DNA of 64,000 nucleotides from Pseudaminobacter sp040045035 (GTDB lineage: Bacteria > Pseudomonadota > Alphaproteobacteria > Rhizobiales > Rhizobiaceae): assembly GCF_040045035.1 (NCBI RefSeq), contig NZ_JBDZDS010000003.1, positions 62,001-126,000 of the forward strand, in the 5' to 3' direction. Shown here in pieces: positions 34,150 through 43,401 of this stretch. The notes below the pieces were generated by a model. The model searched no databases and was not told where the DNA came from. It saw only the letters and a program-made list of their open reading frames with translations. The number at the start of each line of letters is the position of its first letter. The stretch's first letter is position 1. Both the position numbers and the translations under genes were made by a program.

Positions 34150-36297
34150 TTAGGCAGCGGTTTCCTCGTCCTCGGCCTTCTTCTCGCGGACGATTTCCTT
34201 GCCGGTCTCCTGGTCGACGACCTTCATCGACAGGCGGACCTTGCCGCGTTCGTCAAAGCCCATGAGCTTGACGAAGACCTTCTGGCCTTCCTTGACGACG
34301 TCGGTGGTCTTGGCGACGCGCTCGTTGGAGAGCTGCGAGATGTGGACCAGACCGTCGCGCGGGCCGAAGAAGTTCACGAAGGCGCCGAAGTCCGCGGTCT
34401 TGACGACCGTACCTTCGTAGATCTCGCCCACTTCCGGCTCGGCCACGATGGTGTGGATCCACTTCTTGGCCGCCTCGATTTCCTTGGCGTTCGACGAAGC
34501 GATCTTGACCGTGCCGTCGTCCTCGATGTTGATCTTGGCGCCGGTCTTTTCGACGATCTCGCGGATGACCTTGCCGCCCGAGCCGATCACCTCACGGATC
34601 TTGTCGGTCGGGATGTGCATGACCTCGATGCGCGGCGCGAACTCGCCGAGTTCCTTGCGGCCCTCGGAAAGCGCCTTGGCCATCTCGCCCAGGATGTGCA
34701 GGCGGCCGTCCTTGGCCTGGCCAAGCGCGACATCCATGATCTCTTCGGTAATACCGTTGATCTTGATGTCCATCTGCAGCGCGGTGATGCCGTTGGTCGT
34801 GCCGGCCACCTTGAAGTCCATGTCGCCAAGGTGATCCTCGTCGCCGAGGATGTCGGAGAGCACGGCGAAGCGATCGCCTTCCTTGATCAGGCCCATGGCA
34901 ATGCCGGCCACCGGCTTCTGCAGCGGAACGCCGGCATCCATCAGAGCCAGCGAGGTGCCGCAGACGGTTGCCATCGACGACGAGCCATTCGACTCGGTGA
35001 TCTCGGAGACAACGCGCAGCGTGTAGGGGAACTGCTCGGCGGCGGGCAGCATCGGGTGAACGGCGCGCCAGGCAAGCTTGCCGTGACCGATCTCGCGACG
35101 GCCGGGCGAACCCATGCGGCCGGTTTCGCCAACCGAATAGGGCGGGAAGTTGTAGTGCAGGAGGAAGGTCTCCTTGTACATGCCCGTCAGCGCGTCGACA
35201 TACTGCTCGTCCTCGCCGGTGCCGAGCGTGGCAACGACCAAGGCCTGCGTTTCACCGCGGGTGAACAGCGACGAACCGTGCGTGCGCGGCAGAACCCCGA
35301 CTTCGGACACGATGTTGCGGACCGTCTTGAGGTCACGACCGTCGATGCGCGAACCGGTGTCGAGGATGTTCCAGCGCACGATCTTGGCCTGGAGTTCCTT
35401 GAATACGCTCGCGACCTGCTCGGCCGACCACTTCGGAGCCTCTTCGCCTTCGGCAGCGAAAGCTTCCTTGACCTTGGCCTTGGCAGCGTCGACGGCGGCA
35501 TAACGGGCCTGCTTGTCGACGATCTTGTAGGCCTCGCGCAGATCGCCCTCAACAATGGCGAGCATCTCGGTCTCGAGCTCGGAATAGCTCGGCGAGGTGA
35601 AGTCGCGCGGGTCCTTTGCCGCCACTTCGGCCAGCTTGATGATGGCATCGATGACCGGCTGGAAGCCCTTGTGGCCGAACATGACGGCGCCGAGCATGAC
35701 GTCTTCGGGCAGTTCCTGGGCTTCCGACTCGACCATCAGAACGGCATCGCCCGTACCGGCAACGACGAGATCGAGCTTGGATTCCGGCATCACGTCGATG
35801 TGCGGGTTGAGCACGTATTCGCCGTTGATGTAGCCGACGCGGGCGCCGCCGATCGGGCCCATGAACGGCACGCCCGACAGCGTCAGGGCCGCCGAGGTGG
35901 CAACGATCGACACGATGTCCGGATCGTTTTCCAGATCATGCTGGATGACCGTGACGACGACCTGCGTGTCATTCTTGTAGCCATCGGCGAAGAGCGGGCG
36001 GATCGGGCGGTCGATCAGGCGGGAGACCAGCGTCTCCTTCTCGCTCGGACGGCCTTCACGCTTGAAATAGCCGCCGGGGATCTTGCCGGCGGCATAGGTC
36101 TTTTCCTGGTAGTTGACGGTCAGCGGGAAGAAGTCGAAGCCCGGCTTCGGTTCCTTGGCCGAAACGACGGTGGCCAGCACGACGGTCTCGCCGTAGGTAG
36201 CAAGCACGGCGCCGTCGGCCTGACGGGCGATCTTGCCGGTTTCGAGGATCAGCGGGCGTCCCGCCCACTCGATTTCCACTTTGTGTTGATTGAACAT
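34150..36297 (-). CDS. pnp: Polyribonucleotide nucleotidyltransferase
   Basis: 715 residues from ATG 36297 (MFNQHKVEIEWAGRPLILET); an upstream open stretch has no homology. Two RNase PH domains (SRLIDRPIRPLFADGYKNDT in the first, GRREIGHGKLAWRAV in the second) flank a helical linker. A KH domain (VIGSGGKVIREIVEKTGAK) and an S1 domain (YEGTVVKTADFGAFVNFFGP, DGLVHISQLSNERV) bind RNA. It degrades RNA 3' to 5' by phosphorolysis and works with RNase E in the degradosome. It follows rpsO in the standard order. Confidence 0.98.
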   Translation of the reverse strand: MFNQHKVEIEWAGRPLILETGKIARQADGAVLATYGETVVLATVVSAKEPKPGFDFFPLTVNYQEKTYAAGKIPGGYFKREGRPSEKETLVSRLIDRPIRPLFADGYKNDTQVVVTVIQHDLENDPDIVSIVATSAALTLSGVPFMGPIGGARVGYINGEYVLNPHIDVMPESKLDLVVAGTGDAVLMVESEAQELPEDVMLGAVMFGHKGFQPVIDAIIKLAEVAAKDPRDFTSPSYSELETEMLAIVEGDLREAYKIVDKQARYAAVDAAKAKVKEAFAAEGEEAPKWSAEQVASVFKELQAKIVRWNILDTGSRIDGRDLKTVRNIVSEVGVLPRTHGSSLFTRGETQALVVATLGTGEDEQYVDALTGMYKETFLLHYNFPPYSVGETGRMGSPGRREIGHGKLAWRAVHPMLPAAEQFPYTLRVVSEITESNGSSSMATVCGTSLALMDAGVPLQKPVAGIAMGLIKEGDRFAVLSDILGDEDHLGDMDFKVAGTTNGITALQMDIKINGITEEIMDVALGQAKDGRLHILGEMAKALSEGRKELGEFAPRIEVMHIPTDKIREVIGSGGKVIREIVEKTGAKINIEDDGTVKIASSNAKEIEAAKKWIHTIVAEPEVGEIYEGTVVKTADFGAFVNFFGPRDGLVHISQLSNERVAKTTDVVKEGQKVFVKLMGFDERGKVRLSMKVVDQETGKEIVREKKAEDEETAA

Positions 36298-36575
36298 GAC
36301 ATGTCCTTCAGATGCGGGAGGAGCGGCACGCGACCGTGCGCATCCTTCCCTGGCTTGGTTCGGACGAGCCACGGGCAAGACAACGGGGTGTCTGGACATT
36401 GAGCGCTGCGGGCAACGCGCCAGGCATCCTGCAATCCTGCCCCATGACCTGTCCCATGGGCGGTTCACCAGAGCCCTCTGCTCCATCTGAACCGGTTCGG
36501 CGTCTGATGTGCCGGGAAACTCATCCGGCATCCTGACGCCTGCGGACCCGGCACTGCGGCCGACCCCGAATGGCA

Positions 36576-36608
36576 GATCGGCGGACCTTTTGCTCAGGTC
36601 CGCCGATC
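36576..36608 (-). other. Strong hairpin between rpsO and pnp
   Basis: A 13-base perfect stem, GATCGGCGGACCT (36576-36588) with AGGTCCGCCGATC (36596-36608), has a seven-base loop and begins eight bases past the rpsO stop. No U run follows on the minus strand. The 318-base rpsO-pnp gap otherwise shows no gene. In E. coli this interval contains a terminator and an RNase III processing hairpin that controls pnp, which this could match. Confidence 0.7.
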
Positions 36609-36615
36609 AGAGCTG

Positions 36616-36885
36616 TTAGCGACGCAGGCCGAGCTTCTCGATCAGCGTCTGGTAGCGGGCCTCATCCTTGCGCTTGAGGTAGTCAAGCAGGCTGCGGCGC
36701 TGCGAAACCAGAGCCAGAAGACCACGGCGGGAATGGTTGTCCTTCTTGTGGTCCTTGAAGTGCTCGGTCAGGTTCTTGATCCGCTCCGACAGAACCGCGA
36801 CCTGGACCTCGGGAGAACCCGTGTCGCCCTTGGCGGTGGCGAATTCGGCAAGCAATTCCTTCTTGCGTTCAGCAGTGATCGACAT
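36616..36885 (-). CDS. rpsO: 30S ribosomal protein S15
   Basis: 89 residues (MSITAERKKELLAEFATAKG, DTGSPEVQVAVLSERIKNLT, HFKDHKKDNHSRRGLLALV, ending KLGLRR). It binds 16S rRNA and forms an intersubunit bridge. The start has AAAGGAAA upstream. An upstream in-frame extension is non-homologous. It lies in truB-rpsO-pnp order. Confidence 0.98.
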   Translation of the reverse strand: MSITAERKKELLAEFATAKGDTGSPEVQVAVLSERIKNLTEHFKDHKKDNHSRRGLLALVSQRRSLLDYLKRKDEARYQTLIEKLGLRR

Positions 36886-37039
36886 CGTGTTTTTCCTTTC
36901 GATCTGGAGGAAACGGGACGCCCACAGCCGGGATGTCGTCCAGCAGGGGCCGATGCACGCATCGCGCCGCTGGCACAATGCTGCGGCGCATATAGTCCAA
37001 AACGCGCTCCAACGCCAGAGCGAATCCGAATCAGCACCC

Positions 37040-37990
37040 TCAGGCGGTGAAAACGCGCCTTGGCTTGAACATGCCCGCCTCGATGGCGCCGATAGCCACA
37101 AGCTTGCCGCGCGCGGTCACGCAGGCGTCCTCGGCTTCCACCGGGGCGTCGCGGCCACGGATGATGACCGGGTTGCCGAGCCTGATGCGCGTGGCGGCAT
37201 CGTCGTTGACGGCCACCTGCGGCAGGCAGTCGAGTGCCGCGCCGGTATCGAGCAGATAATCGTCAAGCGCGCCGAAATCGAGTTCCTCGCCGGAATTCCT
37301 GGCCTCGGCGGACGGTGCCGCAGCCTCCAGTTCCGCCAGCGTGACGAAATCCTCTTCCGTGAAGGGATCGACCTCCACGCGCCGCAGCGCCGCGATATGG
37401 CCGTAGCAGCCGAGGTCGCGGCCCATGTCGCGCGCCAGCGAGCGCACATAAGTGCCCTTGCCGCATTCGATCTCGAAAACCGCATGCCCTTCGGCCGTGG
37501 TCTCGACCAGGTCGAGGCGGCCGATCTCGATCTCGCGCGCCGGTATATCCACCGTCTCGCCTTCGCGGGCCAGGTCATAGGCGCGTTCGCCGGCGATCTT
37601 GATCGCGGAGAACTGCGGCGGCGTCTGCATGATCACGCCGGTGTATTTCGGCAGCAGCGCGCGGATTTCCGCCTCGGTCGGGCGCTTGTCGGAGGTCTTG
37701 GTGACCGGGCCTTCGAGGTCGTCGGTCGAGCGCTCCTCGCCCCAGGCGACGGTGAACTGATAGACCTTGGCGCCGTCCATCACATAGGGCACGGTCTTGG
37801 TCGCCTCGCCCAGCGCGATCGGCAGCATGCCGGAAGCAAGCGGGTCCAGCGTGCCGGCATGGCCGGCCTTTTCGGCCTGGAACAGCCACTTGATCTTGGA
37901 GACGGCTTCGGTCGAGCCCATGCCGACCGGTTTGTCTAGAACGACCCAGCCCGAAACCGGCCGGCCTTTTTTCTTGCCTCGGCGACCCAT
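37040..37990 (-). CDS. truB: tRNA pseudouridine55 synthase
   Basis: 316 residues. The catalytic Asp lies in KAGHAGTLDPLASGMLPIAL, and KVYQFTVAWGEERSTDDLEG and CGKGTYVRSLARDMGRDLG are further TruB motifs. The N-terminus GRRGKKKGRPVSGWVVLDKP is basic. It makes pseudouridine 55 in the T loop of tRNAs. It starts two bases after the rbfA stop. Confidence 0.97.
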   Translation of the reverse strand: MGRRGKKKGRPVSGWVVLDKPVGMGSTEAVSKIKWLFQAEKAGHAGTLDPLASGMLPIALGEATKTVPYVMDGAKVYQFTVAWGEERSTDDLEGPVTKTSDKRPTEAEIRALLPKYTGVIMQTPPQFSAIKIAGERAYDLAREGETVDIPAREIEIGRLDLVETTAEGHAVFEIECGKGTYVRSLARDMGRDLGCYGHIAALRRVEVDPFTEEDFVTLAELEAAAPSAEARNSGEELDFGALDDYLLDTGAALDCLPQVAVNDDAATRIRLGNPVIIRGRDAPVEAEDACVTARGKLVAIGAIEAGMFKPRRVFTA

Positions 37991-37992
37991 TC

Positions 37993-38406
37993 TTATTCTT
38001 CTTGCTCCTTGTCGTCGTCGGCACCCAAATCCCGCGCCACTTCCGGGGATTTGAGCAGTTCGTTGATCTTGGTGAAGTTGTCGAAGCTCGTATCGAGCCG
38101 GAAACGGAACTCGGGCATGTACTTCATCTGCCTGAGAGCGCCCGAGACGCGGCCGCGGATGAAGCGCGCATGACGGTTCAGCGCTTCCACGACCGCCTTG
38201 TCGTCACGCGCGCCGAGCGGCGAGACGAAGGCAGTCGCTATTTTCAAATCCGGCGACATGCGCACTTCGGAGATCGAGATCACCGTAGTCTCTACGAGGT
38301 CGTCGCGGACTTCGCCGCGTTGGAGCATCTCCGACAAAGCGTGACGCACCTGCTCACCGACGCGAAGCTGACGCTGCGAGGGTCCGGAAGAGGGAGAACG
38401 TGACAT
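37993..38406 (-). CDS. rbfA: Ribosome-binding factor A
   Basis: 137 residues with a KH-like fold: SQRQLRVGEQVRHALSEMLQ at the N-terminus, VISISEVRMSPDLKIATAFV in the centre and MKYMPEFRFRLDTSFDNFTK towards the C-terminus, with an acidic tail (DDDKEQEE). It matures the 5' end of 16S rRNA. It lies between infB (115-base gap with a hairpin) and truB. Confidence 0.97.
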   Translation of the reverse strand: MSRSPSSGPSQRQLRVGEQVRHALSEMLQRGEVRDDLVETTVISISEVRMSPDLKIATAFVSPLGARDDKAVVEALNRHARFIRGRVSGALRQMKYMPEFRFRLDTSFDNFTKINELLKSPEVARDLGADDDKEQEE

Positions 38407-38450
38407 ATTGGGTGCAATCCTGATTGGAGCGCGGGGTCAAACCGCAAGCA

Positions 38451-38491
38451 CAAAAACCAACCGTACGGCAGCGCAATGCGCCACCGTACGG
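38451..38491 (-). terminator. Terminator-like hairpin between infB and rbfA
   Basis: On the minus strand the self-complementary octamer CCGTACGG occurs twice (38461-38468 and 38484-38491) around an inner GCGC-ATT-GCGC stem, followed by TTGGTTTTTG. It starts 31 bases past the infB stop. It probably terminates part of the transcripts before rbfA. Confidence 0.7.
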
Positions 38492-38521
38492 CATGTCTAA
38501 CCAGCTAAGCTCGGACGGCTA

Positions 38522-41086
38522 TCAGAGCCTCCGGGTCACCATCTCGACGCGGAAGCACTCGATGATGTCGCCCTGGCGGATGTCTTCGTAGTTCTGGAAG
38601 GCCATGCCGCATTCCTGGCCGACCGGCACTTCCGACACTTCGTCCTTGAAGCGCTTCAGGGTCTTCAGCGTACCTTCGTGGATGACGACGTTGTCGCGGA
38701 TCAGGCGTACGCCCGCACCGCGCTCCACCTTGCCTTCGGTCACGCGGCAACCAGCAACCTTGCCGATCTTGGTGATGTTGAACACCTCGAGGATCTCGGC
38801 ATTGCCGATGAAGGTCTCGCGACGCTCCGGCGACAGCAGGCCCGACATCGCATCCTTGATGTCATCCACAAGGCTGTAGATGATGCTGTAGTAGCGGATG
38901 TCGATGCCAGCCGCCTCGGCGGCCTGACGCGCTTGCGGGTTGGCACGCACGTTGAAGCCGATGATGACGGCACCCGAGGTCTCGGCCAGCGAAATGTCGC
39001 TTTCGGTGATGCCACCGGCACCGGCATGCACGATGCGGGCGCGAACCTCGTCGGTGCCGAGCTTGTCGAGCGCGGCCACGATGGCTTCCACGGAGCCCTG
39101 CACGTCGGCCTTGATGACCAGCGGGAATTCCTTCAGGCCGCTGGACTGCAGCTGCGACATCATATGCTCGAGCGAGCCACGCTGGCCGGCATGCTTGGCA
39201 GCCGCCTTGTCGCGCGCCTTGCGCTGGCGATACTCGGTGATCTCGCGAGCCCTGGCCTCGTTGTTGACCACGGCGAAGCGGTCGCCCGCCTGCGGCGTGC
39301 CCTGCAGACCGAGGACTTCCACCGGCGTCGAGGGCAGCGCTTCCTTGATGTGGTCGCCGCGGTCGGTCACCAGCGCACGCACACGGCCCCATTCGCTGCC
39401 GGCAACGACGATGTCGCCGACCAGCAGCGTGCCGGTCTGAACCAGCACGGTCGCAACCGGACCGCGGCCCTTGTCGAGCTTGGCTTCGATGATCGCGCCT
39501 TCGGCGGTGCGGTTCGGGTTGGCCTTGAGATCGAGAACTTCGGACTGCAGAAGGATTGTTTCGAGCAGCTTGTCGATGTTCGTGCCCTTGGTGGCCGAAA
39601 CCTCGACTTCGAGCACGTCACCGCCCATCGATTCGACGAAGACCTCATGCTGCAGCAGCTGCGTGCGCACCTTCTGCGGGTCTGCGGATGGCTTATCGAT
39701 CTTGTTGATCGCAACGATGATCGGTACGCCCGCAGCCTTGGCGTGGCTGATGGACTCGATCGTCTGCGGCATCACGGAGTCGTCGGCCGCCACCACGAGG
39801 ATGGCGATGTCGGTCACCTGGGCACCGCGGGCGCGCATGGCCGTGAAGGCAGCGTGGCCCGGAGTGTCGATGAAGGTGATCTTCTGGCCGTTCTTTTCGA
39901 CCTGATAGGCACCGATGTGCTGGGTGATGCCACCGGCCTCGCCCGAAACCACATTGGCGTTGCGGATCGCGTCCAGCAGCGAGGTCTTGCCATGGTCGAC
40001 GTGCCCCATGATGGTGACCACCGGAGGACGCGACAGCATGTCCTCCGGACGATCCGGAATGTCGAACAGGCCTTCCTCGATGTCGGAATCTGCAACACGG
40101 CGAACCGTGTGGCCGAATTCGGCGGCCACCAGCTCGGCCGTGTCGGCGTCGATCACGTCGCCCGGCTTCAGGATCTGGCCCTGCTTCATGAAGAACTTCA
40201 CGACGTCCACGGCGCGCTCGGCCATACGGGCAGCGAGGTCCTGGACGGTGATGGTCTCGGGCAGGATGACCTCGCGCGCAATCTTCTCGCGCGGCTCCTG
40301 ATGCATGGCGCGCTTGAACTTCTCCTGGCGGCGACGCATCGCCGACAGCGAGCGCGCACGCGCATCGCCATCCTCGGACAGCGCGGTGTTCAGCGTCAGC
40401 TTGCCACGACGGCGATCGTCCTCGCCCTTGGCCTTGGCCGGACGCGCGACCTCGGGCGTGACCACCCGCTTGACCGGGGTGCTGGCGCGGGGCGACGGGG
40501 CGCTCTTGCTCTTGACCTCGGGCTCGTCGTCGACGACTTCGGCTTGCGGCGCGCGGCGGCGCGCCTCTTCCTCGGCGCGGCGGCGGGCTTCAGACTCGGC
40601 CTGCAGGCGGGCCTCCTCTTCGGCCTGGCGGCGGGCCGATTCCTCGCGCTCGCGGCGGCGGCGCTCGTCCTCTTCCTGGCGGCGCTTGGCTTCCTCGGCG
40701 GCGCGGGCGCGGTCGTCTGCCTCGCGGGCGACGGCGTCTTCAAGTGCGCGGCGACGCGCTTCCATCTCGCTGGACGACAGCTCGTTCAGCACCATGCCGG
40801 AGCGTTCGGCCACGGGCACCGGCCTGGGCCGCGGCGTCTCCACCACGGGCGCAGCCTGCACCTGAGGCTTCGGTGCGGGTTTCGGCGTGAACGTAGGCGC
40901 CGGCTCCGGCTTTTCGCCGGGCAGAGTGAACTTGCGCTTCTTGGTCTCGACGACGACCGACTTGGTGCGTCCGTGCGAGAAGTTCTGACGTACCGTGCCC
41001 TGCTCGACGCCAGGGCGCTTCAACGTCAAGGTCTTCTTCGTGTTGACGCTCAAAGTGTTGTCGTCACCCGATTTCGTATCGCTCAT
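38522..41086 (-). CDS. infB: Translation initiation factor IF-2
   Basis: 854 residues. The first 250 or so are low complexity and strongly charged (EEAKRRQEEDERRRREREES), a long flexible N-domain typical of the group. The G domain begins near residue 350 with GHVDHGKTSLLDAIR, then DTPGHAAFTAMRARG and AINKIDKPSA. Domains II-IV follow, including the fMet-tRNA-binding C-terminal part. The start codon overlaps the ylxR stop (ATGA). Confidence 0.98.
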   Translation of the reverse strand: MSDTKSGDDNTLSVNTKKTLTLKRPGVEQGTVRQNFSHGRTKSVVVETKKRKFTLPGEKPEPAPTFTPKPAPKPQVQAAPVVETPRPRPVPVAERSGMVLNELSSSEMEARRRALEDAVAREADDRARAAEEAKRRQEEDERRRREREESARRQAEEEARLQAESEARRRAEEEARRRAPQAEVVDDEPEVKSKSAPSPRASTPVKRVVTPEVARPAKAKGEDDRRRGKLTLNTALSEDGDARARSLSAMRRRQEKFKRAMHQEPREKIAREVILPETITVQDLAARMAERAVDVVKFFMKQGQILKPGDVIDADTAELVAAEFGHTVRRVADSDIEEGLFDIPDRPEDMLSRPPVVTIMGHVDHGKTSLLDAIRNANVVSGEAGGITQHIGAYQVEKNGQKITFIDTPGHAAFTAMRARGAQVTDIAILVVAADDSVMPQTIESISHAKAAGVPIIVAINKIDKPSADPQKVRTQLLQHEVFVESMGGDVLEVEVSATKGTNIDKLLETILLQSEVLDLKANPNRTAEGAIIEAKLDKGRGPVATVLVQTGTLLVGDIVVAGSEWGRVRALVTDRGDHIKEALPSTPVEVLGLQGTPQAGDRFAVVNNEARAREITEYRQRKARDKAAAKHAGQRGSLEHMMSQLQSSGLKEFPLVIKADVQGSVEAIVAALDKLGTDEVRARIVHAGAGGITESDISLAETSGAVIIGFNVRANPQARQAAEAAGIDIRYYSIIYSLVDDIKDAMSGLLSPERRETFIGNAEILEVFNITKIGKVAGCRVTEGKVERGAGVRLIRDNVVIHEGTLKTLKRFKDEVSEVPVGQECGMAFQNYEDIRQGDIIECFRVEMVTRRL

Positions 41087-41748
41087 TCCACATCCTCTGC
41101 GGCATCATCTTCGTCAGCAATCGCCGCAAACATTGCCCGCTCATCCGGGGATCCGCCCCGGTATCGGTCAAGCGCAACCATGCGCTTCTGCGCCGCTCTT
41201 CCCGCGTCGTCCGCGAGAACGGCAGCATGTATCACATTTGTGCCACCCAATGCCAAACTCAAATCGGCTTCCGAAAAAAGTTTGTAGGCATAGACTTCCG
41301 GTCCGCCGGCATAAGCAGTGGCCCGGCGTGCCTGGGTGATCTTGCGCAGGCCGTCTTCCGAAGCTTCTTGTGCATGAAGAACAAGAAGTGCGCGGCCGCT
41401 ACGGACCGCACTTTCGACCTTTGTCGCACCGAGGGCAACAGCACCGGCCTTGCGGGCCAATCCCAAAGCACCCAGTGCCGTCTTGGCGAGAAGTTTGTCG
41501 ACCAGCTCGCCGAGCTGCGGCGAAACGACGACATCCTTCTTGAACGCACGGGCGAAGATATTCTTCCCGGCCGCCTTGTCTACATTTAGGCGATCGGCGC
41601 TGACCCAGCAACCGCGTCCGGGAAGGTTTCTTTTAAGGTCCGGAACGACGGCACGATCCGGACCCACCACGAAGCGGATCAGTTCATCCGGCTCGGCGGT
41701 CTTTCGCGTGACGATGCAGGTACGATCGTTCATCTCGTCCAAGGGCAT
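41083..41748 (-). CDS. YlxR RNA-binding protein fused to an L7Ae-like domain
   Basis: 221 residues from ATG 41748; GTG 41763 and ATG 41733 are alternatives. The N-terminal YlxR/DUF448 domain has DRTCIVTRKTAEPDELIRFV and the conserved LPGRGCWVSAD. The second domain (about residues 85-170) resembles ribosomal protein L7Ae/YlxQ: GALGLARKAGAVALGATKV, SGRALLVLHAQEASEDGLRK. In Firmicutes ylxR and ylxQ are separate genes between nusA and infB; here they are one. Likely an RNA- or RNase P-linked accessory factor, role inferred. Confidence 0.9.
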   Translation of the reverse strand: MPLDEMNDRTCIVTRKTAEPDELIRFVVGPDRAVVPDLKRNLPGRGCWVSADRLNVDKAAGKNIFARAFKKDVVVSPQLGELVDKLLAKTALGALGLARKAGAVALGATKVESAVRSGRALLVLHAQEASEDGLRKITQARRATAYAGGPEVYAYKLFSEADLSLALGGTNVIHAAVLADDAGRAAQKRMVALDRYRGGSPDERAMFAAIADEDDAAEDVE

Positions 41749-41768
41749 ATCCGGTATGCGCACTCATC

Positions 41769-43361
41769 TCACGCATCGGTGGATTCAGCCGTGCCCTCTT
41801 CGGCAGCGGCCTCTTCCTCGGTGATCCAGCCAGCCTTCAGGCGGGCGGCAAGAACCATCTGCTCGGCATCGGCGCGCGTGACGCCGAAGCTTGCCAGCAC
41901 GCCGGGGTAGAACTTGGTCTCACCGTCCTTACGCTCCTTCCAGCCGACGAGATCGTCGACGGCATAACCCGCGAAGTCTTCGACCGTCTTCACGCCGTCC
42001 TCGCCGAGCGCGACCAGCATGGCGGTGGTGATGCCCGGCAGCTCGCGCAGATCGTCCGAAACGCCCAGCTCCGTGCGCTTGGCGTCATGCTCGGCCTCGA
42101 TACGGTCGAGATATTCGCGAGCGCGCTGCTGGATCTCCGATGCGGTGTCCTCATCGAAACCGTCGATCGACGAGATCTCGTCGGAGTCGACATAGGCGAC
42201 TTCCTCGACGCTGGTGAAGCCTTCGGAGGCAAGCACCTGGCCCACCATCTCGTCGACGTTGAGCGCTTCCATGAATAGCGTCGAGCGCTCGAGGAACTCC
42301 TTCTGGCGGCGTTCGGACTCTTCCTGCTCGGTCAGGATGTCGATGTCCCAGCCGGTGAGCTGCGAGGCCAGGCGCACGTTCTGGCCGCGACGGCCGATTG
42401 CCAGCGACAGCTGGTCGTCCGGCACCACGACTTCGATGCGCTCGGCATCCTCGTCCAGAACCACCTTGGCGACTTCCGCCGGCTGCAAGGCGTTGACGAT
42501 GAAGGAAGCGGCCGATGGAGACCACGGAATGATGTCGATCTTCTCGCCCTGGAGTTCGGCCACCACGGCCTGGACGCGCGAACCACGCATACCCACGCAG
42601 GCGCCGACCGGATCGATCGAGCTGTCACGCGAGATGACGGCGATCTTGGCGCGCGAGCCCGGATCGCGAGCGACCGACTTGATCTCGATGATGCCGTCGT
42701 AGATTTCCGGCACTTCCATGGTGAACAGCTTCGCCATGAACTGCGGATGCGTGCGCGACAAGAAGATCTGCGGGCCGCGCTGTTCGCGGCGCACGTCGTA
42801 GACATAAGCGCGGACGCGGTCGCCGTACTTGTAGTTCTCGCGGGGGATCAGCTCGTCGCGGCGGATGATCGCCTCGCCACGGCCGAGATCGACGATCACG
42901 TTACCGTATTCGACGCGCTTGACCGTGCCGTTGACGATTTCGCCGATGCGGTCCTTGTACTCGTCATACTGGCGGTCGCGCTCGGCCTCGCGCACCTTCT
43001 GCACGATGACCTGCTTGGCCGACTGGGCGGCGATGCGGCCGAAATCCATCGGCGGCAGCTGCTCGGCAATGAAGTCGCCGAGTTGCGCATCGGGGTTGCG
43101 TTCGCGAGCCGACAGCAGGGAGATCTGCGTCGCATAGTCCTCGACGTTCTCCACGACCTCCATCAGCCGCTGCAGCTTCATCTCGCCCGTCTGCGGGTTG
43201 ATGTCGGCGCGGATATTGGTTTCCTGGCCGTAGCGCGAGCGCGCTGCCTTCTGGATCGCATCCGCCATGGCGGCGATGACGATCTGCTTGTCGATCGACT
43301 TTTCACGCGCGACCGCGTCGGCGATCTGCAGCAGTTCAAGTCTGTTCGCACTGACTACCAT
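41769..43361 (-). CDS. nusA: Transcription termination/antitermination factor NusA
   Basis: 530 residues from ATG 43361 (MVVSANRLELLQIADAVARE). It has the NusA N-domain, then S1 (GEIVNGTVKRVEYGNVIVDL), two KH domains (VGACVGMRGSRVQAVVAELQ, SLAIGRRGQNVRLASQLTG) and C-terminal acidic repeats with helix-hairpin-helix character (LRELPGITTAMLVALGEDGV). It binds RNA polymerase, pauses and hairpins. As in E. coli it may control its own operon. Confidence 0.98.
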   Translation of the reverse strand: MVVSANRLELLQIADAVAREKSIDKQIVIAAMADAIQKAARSRYGQETNIRADINPQTGEMKLQRLMEVVENVEDYATQISLLSARERNPDAQLGDFIAEQLPPMDFGRIAAQSAKQVIVQKVREAERDRQYDEYKDRIGEIVNGTVKRVEYGNVIVDLGRGEAIIRRDELIPRENYKYGDRVRAYVYDVRREQRGPQIFLSRTHPQFMAKLFTMEVPEIYDGIIEIKSVARDPGSRAKIAVISRDSSIDPVGACVGMRGSRVQAVVAELQGEKIDIIPWSPSAASFIVNALQPAEVAKVVLDEDAERIEVVVPDDQLSLAIGRRGQNVRLASQLTGWDIDILTEQEESERRQKEFLERSTLFMEALNVDEMVGQVLASEGFTSVEEVAYVDSDEISSIDGFDEDTASEIQQRAREYLDRIEAEHDAKRTELGVSDDLRELPGITTAMLVALGEDGVKTVEDFAGYAVDDLVGWKERKDGETKFYPGVLASFGVTRADAEQMVLAARLKAGWITEEEAAAEEGTAESTDA

Positions 43362-43401
43362 CTTGGTCTCCCTGAACGCTGCCGGCAAACCGGCCGTTCA
43401 A

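Noticed and set aside
38678..41287. Open antisense frame of 869 codons opposite infB; similar long frames at 34342-36402, 54933-57272, 57259-59394 and 7143-9191
   Set aside because: They lie exactly opposite strong conserved genes, have low-complexity Arg/Gly/Asp-rich translations and arise from the GC-rich third codon positions of the true genes.
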